A stretch of 64,000 bases of DNA from Streptomyces sp. WM6378. Lineage in GTDB: Bacteria; Actinomycetota; Actinomycetes; Streptomycetales; Streptomycetaceae. Below are positions 8,132-17,100 of this stretch, in pieces. The DNA lies in contig NZ_LGDD01000291.1 in the NCBI RefSeq assembly GCF_001279695.1, positions 1 to 64,000 of the forward strand. Reading direction: 5' to 3'. Below the pieces are notes generated by a model. That model was not told where the DNA came from and ran no database searches. It worked only from the letters and a program-made list of their open reading frames with translations. Every line of letters starts with the position of its first letter. Position 1 is the stretch's first letter. The position numbers and the translations under genes are program-made.

Positions 8132-8890
8132 TCAGCTCAGCAGTCCCGTGCGTACCGGCTCGGCGGCCGTGTGCGGATGTACGTGGTCGTGGCCGGGCAG
8201 CGCGTGCTGGCCGACGGCCCTCGGCGGCGGGCCGTCGTGCACGACGCACCCGTCGCGCAGCACCACCGCCCGGTCGATCAACGGCTCAAGGGGCCCGAGT
8301 TCGTGCAGGACGAGGAGGACCGAGGCGCCTGCGGATACCTGTTCGCGCAGGGTCGCTGCCAGGATCTCCTGGCTCTCCATGTCGACGCCCGCCATGGGCT
8401 CGTCCATGATCAGGAGTTCCGGCTCGGCCGCCAGTGCCCGCGCTATGAGCACGCGCTGGTGCTGGCCGCCGGAGAGGGCGTCCACGGAGTCCTTCGCCCG
8501 GTCGGCGAGGCCCACCGCCTTGATGGCCCGGTCGACGGCCTCGCGGTCGGCCCTGCGCAGGATCCCGAAGCGGGTGCGCGACAGCCGGCCCGAGGAGACG
8601 ACCTCGCGGATCGTGGCGGGCACCCCGCCCGCGGCGGTCGTGCGCTGCGGTACGTAGCCGACCCGTCCCCAGGCACGGAAGCGCCGGCGCGGGGTGCCGA
8701 AGATCTCGACCGAGCCGCCGCTGAGCGGCACCTGCCCGATGATCGTCCGGATCGCGGTGGACTTGCCCGAGCCGTTCGCGCCGAGCAGCGCGACGACCTC
8801 GCCGCGGTGCACGGCCAGGTCGATGCCGCGCAGGACGGGGCGCGAGCCCAGCTCGGCCGTCACCTTGGTGAGCGATATGACGGGCTCCAT
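8132..8890 (-). CDS. znuC: Zinc ABC transporter ATP-binding protein ZnuC
   Basis: ATPase of 252 residues with Walker A GANGSGKST, signature LSGGQHQRVLIARAL, Walker B ELLIMDEP and switch His in VLHELG. The C-terminal GHDHVHPH stretch is histidine-rich, as is common in zinc transporters. ATG at 8890 is chosen because GGAGG stands 7 nt upstream; an in-frame GTG at 8926 overlapping the znuA stop (GTGA) would add 12 residues. It energises ZnuB and belongs to the znuA-znuC-znuB-zur operon. Confidence 0.94.
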   Translation of the reverse strand: MEPVISLTKVTAELGSRPVLRGIDLAVHRGEVVALLGANGSGKSTAIRTIIGQVPLSGGSVEIFGTPRRRFRAWGRVGYVPQRTTAAGGVPATIREVVSSGRLSRTRFGILRRADREAVDRAIKAVGLADRAKDSVDALSGGQHQRVLIARALAAEPELLIMDEPMAGVDMESQEILAATLREQVSAGASVLLVLHELGPLEPLIDRAVVLRDGCVVHDGPPPRAVGQHALPGHDHVHPHTAAEPVRTGLLS

Positions 8891-8922
8891 GGCGGGTGCC
8901 TCCAAAGCGGGTGGACGGATGG

Positions 8923-9912
8923 TCACTTGGTGCCGAGCGCCGTCGTCAGGGCGGTCAGGTTGGACCGCATCACCGAGAAGTAGTCGGTGCCCTTCGACTT
9001 GTCGGTGATGCCCTCAAGAGGGTCGAGTACATCAGTCTTGAGCGAGGCGTCCGACGCCAGGGTCTTGGCGGTCTTGTCGCTGACCAGCGTCTCGTAGAAG
9101 ACGGTCGTGACCCCGTCGGCCTTCGCCATCTTCTGGAGGTCCTTGATCCGGGCCGGGCTCGGCTCGGAGTCCGGGTCGAGGCCGTTGATGGCCTCCTCGG
9201 TCAGCCCGTAGCGCTCGGCGAGGTAGCCGAAGGCGGCGTGGGTGGTGATGAAGACCTTCGCCTTCGTGTTCCCCAGTGCGGCCGCGTACTCCTTGTCGAG
9301 GCCACCGAGCTTCGCCACCAGAGTGTCGGTGTTCTTCCGGTAGTCGGCCGCGTGGGCCGGGTCGGCCTTCGCCAGGGCCGCGCCGACGCCCTTGGCGACC
9401 TCGGCGTACTTCACCGGGTCCAGCCAGATGTGCGGGTCGTCGCCGCTCTCGGAGTGGCTGTGGCCGTGGTCGGCGTGGTCCTCCTCGCCGGCGGTGTGGT
9501 CGTGCGCGGCGGCGTGTCCGCCCACCTCGTTGCCGTGCTTCTCCATCGAGGTGAGCGTCGAGGCGTCGACCTTGGTCTTGAGGTCGGCCTGCTTGACGGC
9601 CGCGTCCACGGCGGGCTGGAGGCCCTTGAGGTAGACGACCGCGTCGGCGTCGTTGAGCTTCGCGGTCTGCTTGGCGCTGATCTCCAGGTCGTGCGGCTCC
9701 ACGCCCGGCTTCGTCAGGCTGGAGACCGAGACGTGGTCGCCGCCTATCTGCTCGGTCAGGAACTGCAGCGGGTAGAACGACGCCACCACGTCAAGCCGGC
9801 CGCCCTTCTTGTCCGCCGCGGCCGAGCCCGATCCGCAGGCGGTGAGGGCCGTGAGACCGAGGAGGGCGGCGCAGGACAGGGCGGCCGTGGGTATGAGGCG
9901 TCGTACGTTCAT
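8923..9912 (-). CDS. znuA: Zinc-binding lipoprotein ZnuA
   Basis: This is a 329-residue solute-binding protein of cluster A-I. The signal peptide has lipobox LTALTAC (Cys26). A histidine- and acid-rich loop at about 126-154 (HAAAHDHTAGEEDHADHGHSH) marks a zinc-specific member. Metal-site segments are VEPHDLEIS (His74), DPHIWLDP (His161) and ITTHAAFGY. ATG at 9912 best fits the signal peptide; ATGs at 9921 and 9930 are in frame. A -35 TTGACA and a -10-like TGAAAA lie just upstream, overlapped by two Zur-like boxes, so the start may be nearly leaderless and is probably shut off by Zur when zinc is ample. Confidence 0.93.
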   Translation of the reverse strand: MNVRRLIPTAALSCAALLGLTALTACGSGSAAADKKGGRLDVVASFYPLQFLTEQIGGDHVSVSSLTKPGVEPHDLEISAKQTAKLNDADAVVYLKGLQPAVDAAVKQADLKTKVDASTLTSMEKHGNEVGGHAAAHDHTAGEEDHADHGHSHSESGDDPHIWLDPVKYAEVAKGVGAALAKADPAHAADYRKNTDTLVAKLGGLDKEYAAALGNTKAKVFITTHAAFGYLAERYGLTEEAINGLDPDSEPSPARIKDLQKMAKADGVTTVFYETLVSDKTAKTLASDASLKTDVLDPLEGITDKSKGTDYFSVMRSNLTALTTALGTK

Positions 9913-9948
9913 GACATCCATTTTCAACAAAGATGGAAACGGTTGTCA
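9912..9948 (-). promoter_or_regulatory. Tandem Zur boxes over the znuA promoter
   Basis: Two 15-mers read on the minus strand fit the Streptomyces Zur consensus TGAAAATGATTTTCA. TGACAACCGTTTCCA (9934-9948) has palindromic outer and inner halves, and TGAAAATGGATGTCA (9912-9926) matches 12 of 15 positions. Their centres are 22 bp apart, two helical turns. The first overlaps the -35 TTGACA and the second covers the -10 and start codon, well placed for repression. The consensus is from memory. Confidence 0.75.
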
Positions 9949-10090
9949 ATAATCGGGACCGGCGGCTCTCCGTGAGGGGCCGTGTGCGGGCCCCGCGCGG
10001 TAACCGATTTGATAGAGGGGGTGCGGCCGCCGCTAATCTGGGGCATTCGCTGTTCCCCCGTTCGTCGTCGTCGTTAATGAAGAGAGCACC

Positions 10091-11473
10091 GTGGCCGCCG
10101 ACAAGATCGACACCATCGTCAACCTGAGCAAGCGCCGTGGCTTCGTCTACCCGTGCAGCGAGATCTACGGAGGCCAGAAGGCCGCCTGGGACTACGGGCC
10201 GCTGGGTGTCGAGCTGAAGGAGAACCTGAAGCGCCAGTGGTGGCGCTACATGGTCACCTCGCGCGAGGACGTCGTCGGCATCGACTCGTCGGTGATCCTG
10301 GCCTCCGAGGTCTGGGAGGCCTCCGGTCACGTCGCGACCTTCACCGACCCGCTCACCGAGTGCACCTCCTGCCACAAGCGCTTCCGCGCGGACCACCTCG
10401 AAGAGGCCTACGAGGAGAAGCACGGCAAGGCCCCCGCGAACGGCCTCGCCGACCTCAACTGCCCCAACTGCGGCAACAAGGGCACCTTCACCGAGCCCAA
10501 GAGCTTCTCGGGCCTGCTCTCCACCCACCTCGGCCCGACCCAGGACACCGGCTCGGTCGCCTACCTGCGCCCCGAGACCGCCCAGGGCATCTTCACCAAC
10601 TTCGGCCAGGTCCAGCAGACTTCCCGCAAGAAGCCGCCCTTCGGCATCGCGCAGATGGGCAAGTCCTTCCGCAACGAGATCACGCCGGGCAACTTCATCT
10701 TCCGCACCCGCGAGTTCGAGCAGATGGAGATGGAGTTCTTCGTCAAGCCCGGCGAGGACGAGCAGTGGCAGGAATACTGGATGGAGCAGCGCTGGAACTG
10801 GTACACCGGCCTCGGCATGCGTGAAGAGAACATGCGCTGGTTCGAGCACCCCGCCGAGAAGCTCTCGCACTACTCCAAGCGCACCGCCGACATCGAGTAC
10901 CGCTTCAGCTTCGGCGGCAGCGAGTGGGGCGAGCTCGAAGGCGTGGCCAACCGCACCGACTACGACCTCACCGCGCACTCCAAGGCCTCCGGCCACGACC
11001 TCTCCTACTTCGACCAGGAGGCCGGCGAGCGCTGGACGCCGTACGTCATCGAGCCCGCGGCCGGTGTCGGCCGCGCGATGCTGGCGTTCCTGCTCGACGC
11101 GTACAGCGAGGACGAGGCGCCCAACGCCAAGGGCGTCATGGAGAAGCGCGCCGTGATGCGCCTCGACCCGCGCCTGGCGCCGGTCAAGGTCGCCGTCCTG
11201 CCGCTGTCCCGCAACCCGCAGCTCTCCCCGAAGGCCAAGGGCCTCGCGGCGGACCTGCGGCAGAACTGGAACATCGAGTTCGACGACGCGGGCGCCATCG
11301 GCCGCCGCTACCGTCGCCAGGACGAGATCGGCACCCCGTTCTGCGTGACCGTCGACTTCGACACCCTCGACGACAACGCGGTCACCGTGCGCGAGCGGGA
11401 CACCATGGCCCAGGAGCGGGTCTCCCTGGACCAGATCCAGCAGTACCTCGGCAGCAGGCTGCTGGGCTGCTAG
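10091..11473 (+). CDS. glyS: Glycyl-tRNA synthetase (single-chain alpha2 type)
   Basis: A class II aminoacyl-tRNA synthetase of 460 residues that charges tRNA-Gly. Motif 1 region is [15 protein letters not shown] and [29 protein letters not shown] and FRNEITP...[13 protein letters not shown] are motif 2; [10 protein letters not shown] is motif 3. An insertion carries CTSC (C91, C94) and CPNC (C124, C127), a probable zinc knuckle. GTG at 10091 follows GAAGAGAG. It is divergent from znuA, with 178 nt between them. I saw no T-box leader. Confidence 0.96.
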   Translation: MAADKIDTIVNLSKRRGFVYPCSEIYGGQKAAWDYGPLGVELKENLKRQWWRYMVTSREDVVGIDSSVILASEVWEASGHVATFTDPLTECTSCHKRFRADHLEEAYEEKHGKAPANGLADLNCPNCGNKGTFTEPKSFSGLLSTHLGPTQDTGSVAYLRPETAQGIFTNFGQVQQTSRKKPPFGIAQMGKSFRNEITPGNFIFRTREFEQMEMEFFVKPGEDEQWQEYWMEQRWNWYTGLGMREENMRWFEHPAEKLSHYSKRTADIEYRFSFGGSEWGELEGVANRTDYDLTAHSKASGHDLSYFDQEAGERWTPYVIEPAAGVGRAMLAFLLDAYSEDEAPNAKGVMEKRAVMRLDPRLAPVKVAVLPLSRNPQLSPKAKGLAADLRQNWNIEFDDAGAIGRRYRRQDEIGTPFCVTVDFDTLDDNAVTVRERDTMAQERVSLDQIQQYLGSRLLGC

Positions 11474-11484
11474 GCGCTCCGCTG

Positions 11485-11569
11485 GTTCGGGGTGCGCTTC
11501 GGCTGCGGACCGTGCGTGGCTGGTCGCGCCCACGCGGCGGAGCCGCATGTGTCACAGCCCCGCGCCCCT
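11485..11569 (+). repeat. Dispersed intergenic repeat family A
   Basis: TGCGGACCGTGCGTGGCTGGTCGCG is followed by CCACGCGGCGGAGCCGCA, TGTGTCACAGCC and CCGCGCCCCT. The last 50 nt (11520-11569) are nearly identical to 45248-45298. The unit contains a GCGGCGGAGCCGC self-complementary core. It sits just after glyS. Confidence 0.7.
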
Positions 11570-11581
11570 CAGCGGCATGAC

Positions 11582-11618
11582 GAAGCCCCGGGTTCCTTTG
11601 CCAGGAATCCGGGGCTTC
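11582..11618. terminator. Bidirectional hairpin terminator
   Basis: GAAGCCCCGG pairs with CCGGGGCTTC, extended by GTTCCT/AGGAAT with a short loop. It lies between the converging glyS and the membrane-protein gene at 11639, so it can serve both. Confidence 0.8.
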
Positions 11619-11638
11619 TGCCGTGCCCAGTACGGGAG

Positions 11639-12070
11639 CTACGGCTTGCGCAGCGCCACCACCCCGCACGCCACCGCCATCGGCAGTTCCGCCGCCAGCG
11701 CCAGGGTCAGGGCGGTCGGCAGGTCGCCCGCGGCCGCCGTCGTCACGTCGAACCACGCGTCCATCACCAGGAGCGCCGCAGTCGCCGCGGCGAGCTGGGA
11801 AGCTCGGGGGTCCTGTCGCTTCAGCAGGACTCCCGTGCCGGTCAGGCCCGCCGCCAGCAGGGCGTCCAGGCCGATCCACGCCGTCGACCAGTTGGAGACC
11901 TCCGTGGTCTGCGGCAGCGTCTTGGCGAGCACCACCATCCACGGCACCAGCGCTATCCCGGCCCCGGTCAGGACGGTCGCCAGGCGCGGCCGGCGACGCA
12001 GGACTCCCGAAGTGCCCACGACGGTACGGGGCTTACGGCTCGTACGGATCTGCGGGGCGACGAGCGTCAT
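11639..12070 (-). CDS. Small four-helix membrane protein
   Basis: This is a 143-residue protein with four hydrophobic segments after a basic N-terminus: about 27-46, 63-80, 92-108 and 118-136. ATG at 12070 has GGAAGGAG about 8 nt upstream. I do not recognise a family signature beyond generic actinobacterial membrane proteins. It is convergent with glyS and divergent from the histidine kinase gene at 12248. Confidence 0.75.
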   Translation of the reverse strand: MTLVAPQIRTSRKPRTVVGTSGVLRRRPRLATVLTGAGIALVPWMVVLAKTLPQTTEVSNWSTAWIGLDALLAAGLTGTGVLLKRQDPRASQLAAATAALLVMDAWFDVTTAAAGDLPTALTLALAAELPMAVACGVVALRKP

Positions 12071-12247
12071 GGCGGCGGGCTCCTTCCGGCCCGGCGGTCC
12101 ATCCGCCCGAGCACAGCAACAAGACTCGCGTCCGGGGCCGCTCCGGTCAGTAACGCGGCTGTCCGAACCGGGGGTGGTGCTGGCTACACCCCCGACCGGG
12201 CAGCAGCGTGATGGCAGGCCCGTGACCAGCCCAACTACGCTGTGTCC

Positions 12248-13495
12248 ATGGCAACTCCCGGCCCGCTGCGGCGCGCGTACGACTGGACCGCCGCGCACGC
12301 GCCGTGGTCGGCGTGGGCTTGGCGCAACACCGCCCTCGTGGTCGCGTCCGTACCGGTCGCGGTACCCGCGGCGCTCGCCCTCGCGTACACGTTCTCCAAC
12401 CCCAAGCACCTCTTCAAGACGCTGGCCTTCGTGCTGCTGCTCTGCCCGCTGCTCACCCGGCTCCAGCGCAGCCGCTTCTGGTCGCTGACCGGCCTCGACA
12501 TCCCGAAGATCCAGTGGGCCCGCCCCTGGTACCGCTGGGGCGGACTCATCCCGCGGCTGCGCGCCGAATCGACCTGGCGGCAGTACGGCTACCACCTGCT
12601 CGTCTCCCCGCTCGCCGGGATCGGCGGCGTCCTGGTCGTGCTCGGCTGGGCCACGGGAGCCGCCTGCACCTTCGTCTACGCCTGGGTGTGGGCGCTGCCC
12701 GTCGACGACCGGCCCGCGGGCTGGACCGAGGCCTATGTCGCCTTCACCGTCCTCGGCGCCCTGCTGCTCATCGCCATGCCCTGGTTCGCGGCCCTCGTCG
12801 CCGCGCTCGACAGCCGCGCGGCGACCGTCCTGCTCGGCCCCAACCGGGCCAAGGAACTGGAACGCCGCGTCGAGGACCTCGCCGAGAGCCGGGCCGGCAT
12901 CCTCGACGCCGCCGACCTGGAGCGGCGACGCATCGAACGCGACCTGCACGACGGCGCCCAGCAGCGCCTCGTCTCCCTCGCCATGAACCTCGGCATCGCC
13001 CGCGCCACCCTCACCGACCTGCCGCCCGAAGCGAGGGCCGTCATCGACGAGGCCCACCGCGAGGCGAAGGAAGCCATCGAGGAACTCAGCAGTCTCGTAC
13101 GGGGCCTGCATCCGGCCGTCCTCGAAGACCGCGGCCTGGACGCCGCGATCTCCGGCATCGCCGCCCGCGCCCCCTTCCCCGTCGAACTCACCGTGGACCT
13201 CGCCGAACGCCCCTCGCCCACGGTCGAGGCCGTCGCCTACTTCGTCGTCTCCGAAACCCTCGCCAACGTCGCCAAGCACGCCCGGGCGACCCGCTGTTCC
13301 GTCCTGGTCCGCCGCCGCGCCCAGCTCCTGACGATCACCGTCAGCGACAACGGCGTGGGCGGCGCCGACCCGGCGGGCGGCACCGGCCTCCTTGGCCTGC
13401 GCAAGCGCGTAGGGTCGGTCGACGGAACCATCAGGATCAACAGCCCCCACGGGGGCCCGACCGTCATCACTGTGGAGCTGCCGTGCGGGCTGTGA
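12248..13495 (+). CDS. Sensor histidine kinase, NarL/LuxR-type system
   Basis: This 415-residue kinase has an N-terminal membrane sensor part with four or five hydrophobic stretches (about 25-50, 55-70, 115-145, 155-190). A HisKA_3 dimerisation helix follows with ERDLHDGAQQRL (phosphoacceptor His234), then a HATPase_c domain (VVSETLANVAKHA as N box, DNGVGG as G1 box). ATG at 12248 follows TACGCT by 6 nt, a leaderless arrangement; GTG at 12242 is an alternative. The response regulator overlaps its 3' end by 13 nt. The signal is unknown. Confidence 0.9.
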   Translation: MATPGPLRRAYDWTAAHAPWSAWAWRNTALVVASVPVAVPAALALAYTFSNPKHLFKTLAFVLLLCPLLTRLQRSRFWSLTGLDIPKIQWARPWYRWGGLIPRLRAESTWRQYGYHLLVSPLAGIGGVLVVLGWATGAACTFVYAWVWALPVDDRPAGWTEAYVAFTVLGALLLIAMPWFAALVAALDSRAATVLLGPNRAKELERRVEDLAESRAGILDAADLERRRIERDLHDGAQQRLVSLAMNLGIARATLTDLPPEARAVIDEAHREAKEAIEELSSLVRGLHPAVLEDRGLDAAISGIAARAPFPVELTVDLAERPSPTVEAVAYFVVSETLANVAKHARATRCSVLVRRRAQLLTITVSDNGVGGADPAGGTGLLGLRKRVGSVDGTIRINSPHGGPTVITVELPCGL

Positions 13496-14139
13496 TCGCC
13501 GAGGATTCGGTGCTGTTGCGGATAGGACTCGTCAAGGTCCTGGAAATGGCCGGATTCGAGGTCGCCGCCGAGACCGGAGACGCCGAGGGCCTGCTGCGGG
13601 CCGTCGAGGAACACCGGCCCAAGCTGGCGCTCGTCGACGTCCGGATGCCGCCCGGCTTCACCGACGAGGGCGTACGGGCCGCTCTGATGATCCGTCAGCA
13701 GTGGCCGGACACCGCCGTGTTGCTGCTCTCGCAGTACGTCGAGGAGCGGTACGCCGCCGACCTCCTCGCCACCCAGACCGGCGGCATCGGCTACCTCCTC
13801 AAGCAACGGGTCGCCGACGTCGAGGAGTTCGTCGACGCCCTCAAGCGCGTCGCGGCCGGCGGCACCGCGCTCGACCCGCAGGTCGTCGCCCAGCTCCTGC
13901 TGCGCCGCGGCGGCGGGCCCGACCCGCTGGAACGGCTCACCCCGCGCGAACGCGACGTCCTCGCGCTCATGGCGGAAGGCCGCTCCAACGCGGGCATCGC
14001 CGCCGAACTCGTCGTCAGCGAAAGCGCGGTGGCCAAGCACATCAACAACATCTTCGCCAAGCTCGACCTGCCCGTCGCCGACGGCGACCACCGCCGGGTC
14101 CTCGCGGTCCTGCGGTTCCTGGACGGCGGACCGGCGTGA
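13483..14139 (+). CDS. Response regulator, NarL/FixJ family
   Basis: A 218-residue transcription factor. The receiver domain has an acidic pair E7/D8, phosphoacceptor D52 in LALVDVRMPP, and the conserved Lys in YLLKQRV. A LuxR-type HTH lies at about 150-210 (LTPRERDVLALMAEGRSNAGIAAELVVSESAVAKHINNIFAKLDL). GTG at 13483 is internal to the kinase gene's 3' end and preceded by GGAG. It is followed by a GTGA-overlapped DUF4097 gene, making a three-gene coupled unit. Confidence 0.93.
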   Translation: MRAVIAEDSVLLRIGLVKVLEMAGFEVAAETGDAEGLLRAVEEHRPKLALVDVRMPPGFTDEGVRAALMIRQQWPDTAVLLLSQYVEERYAADLLATQTGGIGYLLKQRVADVEEFVDALKRVAAGGTALDPQVVAQLLLRRGGGPDPLERLTPRERDVLALMAEGRSNAGIAAELVVSESAVAKHINNIFAKLDLPVADGDHRRVLAVLRFLDGGPA

Positions 14140-14987
14140 GCGCCACCGAGCAGCGCGAGGCACCGAAGGCACCGAAGGCGGCGGAGGCCGCGGGGGAGCG
14201 CCCCCGCCACCGCACCGCGTGGATCATCGTCGCGATCATCGGCGCCCTGGGCATCGTGGCCCCGTTCACCTTCTCGCTCGTGGCCGACGCCATCAGTAAG
14301 ACCGATGCGTACGCGAGCCCCGACAACGGTCGCCCCCATGCCGTCTCGGCCGTCGAAGTGGACTCCGGGGCGGCCCAGATCTCCGTCACGACCGGCGCCG
14401 CCGGGCAGGTGACGATGAGCGGCAAGCTCACCTGGTCGATGAAACGGCCCGTCGTCGAGCGGACCTGGGACGGCGACACCCTCAAGGTGCACACCCGCTG
14501 CGTCGGCTTCGTGGACGAGTTCGTCCAGAACTGCCAGGTCGACCTCAAGCTGACCGTCCCCGCAGGTGTCCGCCTCAAGGTCAAGAGCGGCTCCGGCCCG
14601 ATCAAGGTCAGCAATCTGACCGGCCCCGTCGACCTCCAGGGCGGCTCCGGCAGCATGAAGCTGTACGGGCTCAAGGGCGCGGTCCGGGCCAAGGTCGGCT
14701 CCGGTGAAATCCAGGCGTCCCAACTCTCCTCGTCCGACGCCTACTTGAAATCCGGCTCCGGCACCGTGGACGCCGAATTCATCGCCGCGCCGCAGCGGGT
14801 CAAGGCCTCCGCCGGATCGGGCAGCGTCTCGGTCACCGTGCCGGAGAGTGCCCACTACCGGGTCGAGGGAGGCACGGGGTCGGGCGGCCGCAGCATCCAG
14901 AAGGAGCTGATCGACAACAACTCCGACCGGGTCCTGGACGTCTCCAGCGGCTCCGGATCGGCCACGGTCGGCTACCCGGGCTTCTGA
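14136..14987 (+). CDS. Membrane-anchored DUF4097 (adhesin-like beta-helix) protein
   Basis: This is a 283-residue protein with a cytoplasmic Ala/Glu/Lys-rich start, one membrane helix (about 28-50) and an exterior part rich in short repeats with a GSG core (VKSGSGPIKVSNL, LQGGSGSMKLYGL, AKVGSGEIQASQL, LKSGSGTVDAEF, ASAGSGSVSVTV). This pattern is the DUF4097 putative adhesin, a beta-solenoid. The start GTG at 14136 overlaps the response regulator stop. Its coupling suggests it is an output or sensory partner of the two-component system; that is inference. Confidence 0.88.
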   Translation: MSATEQREAPKAPKAAEAAGERPRHRTAWIIVAIIGALGIVAPFTFSLVADAISKTDAYASPDNGRPHAVSAVEVDSGAAQISVTTGAAGQVTMSGKLTWSMKRPVVERTWDGDTLKVHTRCVGFVDEFVQNCQVDLKLTVPAGVRLKVKSGSGPIKVSNLTGPVDLQGGSGSMKLYGLKGAVRAKVGSGEIQASQLSSSDAYLKSGSGTVDAEFIAAPQRVKASAGSGSVSVTVPESAHYRVEGGTGSGGRSIQKELIDNNSDRVLDVSSGSGSATVGYPGF

Positions 14988-15114
14988 CTTGGGGAGCCTC
15001 GTGCCGCCCCCCCCAATTCACCCTGGGAATCCTGCTGTTGATGTTGTCCGTGGGGCACACTGGCCCCGCCGCAGCGAACTTCGCCGCGTACCGGCGCATT
15101 TCAGGGAGCCACCG

Positions 15115-15327
15115 ATGCCGTCCACGACGACCAGCACGGTCAGCAGATGGGACCAGCACAGCAGACGCCACGTCGTACGGGTCGAGCGGGCCGGCGTGCA
15201 GCGCTCGCTGACCTGTGAGACCTGTGGCTGGCGCAAGGGCGCCCAGTTCCTGCCCTGGCTCAAGGCGGAGGAACACCTGACCGCGGCCCACCAGGCAACC
15301 GTCGACCCGACGGCCCCGGCGGGCTGA
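15115..15327 (+). CDS. Small CxxC protein, hypothetical
   Basis: A 70-residue protein with a single CETCGW knuckle followed by a possible His pair (HLTAAHQ), which together resemble a small zinc-binding fold. ATG at 15115 has GGGAG 7-8 nt upstream. Function is not known. It is convergent with the TetR gene at 15344, 16 nt away. Confidence 0.7.
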   Translation: MPSTTTSTVSRWDQHSRRHVVRVERAGVQRSLTCETCGWRKGAQFLPWLKAEEHLTAAHQATVDPTAPAG

Positions 15328-15343
15328 GCCGCGCGCGGAGCGC

Positions 15344-15943
15344 TCAGCGCTTCCTCAGCCCCTGCAACAGCAGATCCACCACGGCCCCGAAATCGTCCAC
15401 GATGGACCGGCGCGACCACTCCGCCGCGTACACCGGGTCGTGGAAGCGGCCCGTCGCGTCGAAGACGGCCCGCGCCGAGACCGCCGACGACTCGTGCGGA
15501 ATCGTGAACTCGCCCCGCTCCAGACCGAATTGGATGATCGTGGTGAGCTGACCCACCAGCTCCGCGATGTGCTCCTCCACGACGCTGCTGTTCTCCCGGA
15601 GCAGCACCTCGTACGTCTGGAACAGCTCCGGGTCGTCGCCCGCCTTGTGCATCTTGGCCTGGAACAGCTCGCTCAGCCAGAGCCGGAGCACGACGCCCGA
15701 CTCCAGGTCCTGGCGGGCCGCGATCTCCCGCAACAGGTCCGTCGAACGGTTCAGCCACCGCTCGGTGACCGCCTCGCGCAACGCGGCCTTCGTGCGGAAA
15801 TGGCGGTACACACTGCCGTGGCTCACCCCGAGCTGGCGCGCCACATCGACGACCGTCGCCTTCGCCGGGCCGTACCGGCGCAGCACCTCCTCGGTCGCGA
15901 CGAGGATGCGCTCGGCGGTCAGTGGTTCCGTACTCATGGACAT
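15344..15943 (-). CDS. TetR-family regulator
   Basis: A regulator of 199 residues with an N-terminal HTH (about 10-55: ILVATEEVLRRYGPAKATVVDVARQLGVSHGSVYRHFRTKAALREAV) and a helical ligand-binding domain. ATG at 15943 (alternative 15937) is preceded by a modest AGG. It lies 100 nt downstream of the aldo/keto reductase gene on the same strand. A long palindrome upstream of that reductase is a candidate operator for this regulator, but that link is inference. Confidence 0.88.
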   Translation of the reverse strand: MSMSTEPLTAERILVATEEVLRRYGPAKATVVDVARQLGVSHGSVYRHFRTKAALREAVTERWLNRSTDLLREIAARQDLESGVVLRLWLSELFQAKMHKAGDDPELFQTYEVLLRENSSVVEEHIAELVGQLTTIIQFGLERGEFTIPHESSAVSARAVFDATGRFHDPVYAAEWSRRSIVDDFGAVVDLLLQGLRKR

Positions 15944-16043
15944 GACGTTACCTGCCGCTCGGAACGGCCCGGCCGGCCTGTGGACAACCCCGGTCACGGA
16001 CTTGTCCACAGGTCACGGGCACGGGCAGGGGTGTGGCTCGGGC

Positions 16044-17060
16044 TCAGTGCTCGCTGTCCAGGTGGGCCATCTGAGCCTGGGGGTAGCGGTCGCCCGCGGC
16101 CGCGTCGACCGGGATCGCCGCCTCGATCGCGGCGAGGTCGGCGGCGGTCAGGTCCACGTCCAGCGCGCCGAGCGCCTCGGTCAGCCGGTCCCGGCGGCGG
16201 GCGCCGACCAGCGGCACGATGTCCACGTCGTGCTGCGGGCCCTGCGCGAGGACCCAGGCGATGGCGGTCTGCGCGACCGAGACGCCCTTCTGCTCGGCGA
16301 TCTTCCGCAGCGCCTCGACGAGGTCCAGGTTGTGCTGGAGGTTCTCGCCCTGGAAGCGCGGGCTCATGCCGCGGAAGTCGCCCGCCGACAGCTGCCGGTC
16401 GCGCGAGAAGTGCCCGCTGATCAGACCGCGCGAGAGCACCCCGTACGCGGTGACGCCGATGCCCAGCTCGCTCGCGGTGGGCAGGATCTCGTCCTCGATG
16501 CCGCGCGAGATCAGCGAGTACTCGATCTGGAGGTCGGAGATCGGGGCCACGGCGGCGGCCCGGCGCAGGGTGGCCGCGCCGACCTCGGAAAGCCCGATGT
16601 GCCGTACGTGCCCGGCCTGGACCAGCTCGGCGATGGCGCCGACGGTCTCCTCGATCGGCACGTTCTCGTCGACCCGGGCGATCCGGTAGATGTCGATGTG
16701 GTCGACGCCGAGGCGCTGCAGCGAGTAGGCGGCGAAGGTCTTGACCGCGGCGGGCCGCCCGTCGTACCCGAACCAGGCGCCGTCCGGGTCGCGGAGCGCG
16801 CCGAACTTCACGCTGGTCAGGGCCTGCTCGCGGGCCGCGGCGGGGGCGGAACGCAGCGCCTCGCCGATCAGCATCTCGTTGTGGCCCATGGCGTAGAAGT
16901 CGCCGGTGTCGAGAAGCGTGACGCCGGCGTCGAGCGCGGCATGGATGGTGGCGATCGACTCGCCCCGGTCGGCTTCGCCGTACAGCGCCGACATGCCCAT
17001 GCAGCCGAGGCCGAGCGCGGAGGTGCGGGGGCCGCTGGTGCCGAGGGTGCGGGTTCGCAT
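16044..17060 (-). CDS. Aldo/keto reductase
   Basis: This is a 338-residue (alpha/beta)8 NADPH-dependent oxidoreductase. Visible landmarks are LGLGCMGMSALYG, the catalytic Asp/Tyr in LLDTGDFYAMGHNE, the Lys in TSVKFG, and YSLISRGIEDEILPTASELGIGVTAYGVLSRGL near the cofactor site. It is closest to the AKR13/YhdN-like group. ATG at 17060 is preceded by AAGGAG. The physiological substrate cannot be told. It likely shares control with the TetR gene downstream; a large palindrome lies 41-80 nt upstream of the start. Confidence 0.9.
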   Translation of the reverse strand: MRTRTLGTSGPRTSALGLGCMGMSALYGEADRGESIATIHAALDAGVTLLDTGDFYAMGHNEMLIGEALRSAPAAAREQALTSVKFGALRDPDGAWFGYDGRPAAVKTFAAYSLQRLGVDHIDIYRIARVDENVPIEETVGAIAELVQAGHVRHIGLSEVGAATLRRAAAVAPISDLQIEYSLISRGIEDEILPTASELGIGVTAYGVLSRGLISGHFSRDRQLSAGDFRGMSPRFQGENLQHNLDLVEALRKIAEQKGVSVAQTAIAWVLAQGPQHDVDIVPLVGARRRDRLTEALGALDVDLTAADLAAIEAAIPVDAAAGDRYPQAQMAHLDSEH

Positions 17061-17100
17061 GAGGGGACTCCTTGGTGGTGGGGGTGTGCGTCCACGATGA

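Noticed and set aside
9951..10090. Possible T-box leader before glyS
   Set aside because: Only about 140 nt, with no specifier-loop or antiterminator-like core visible.
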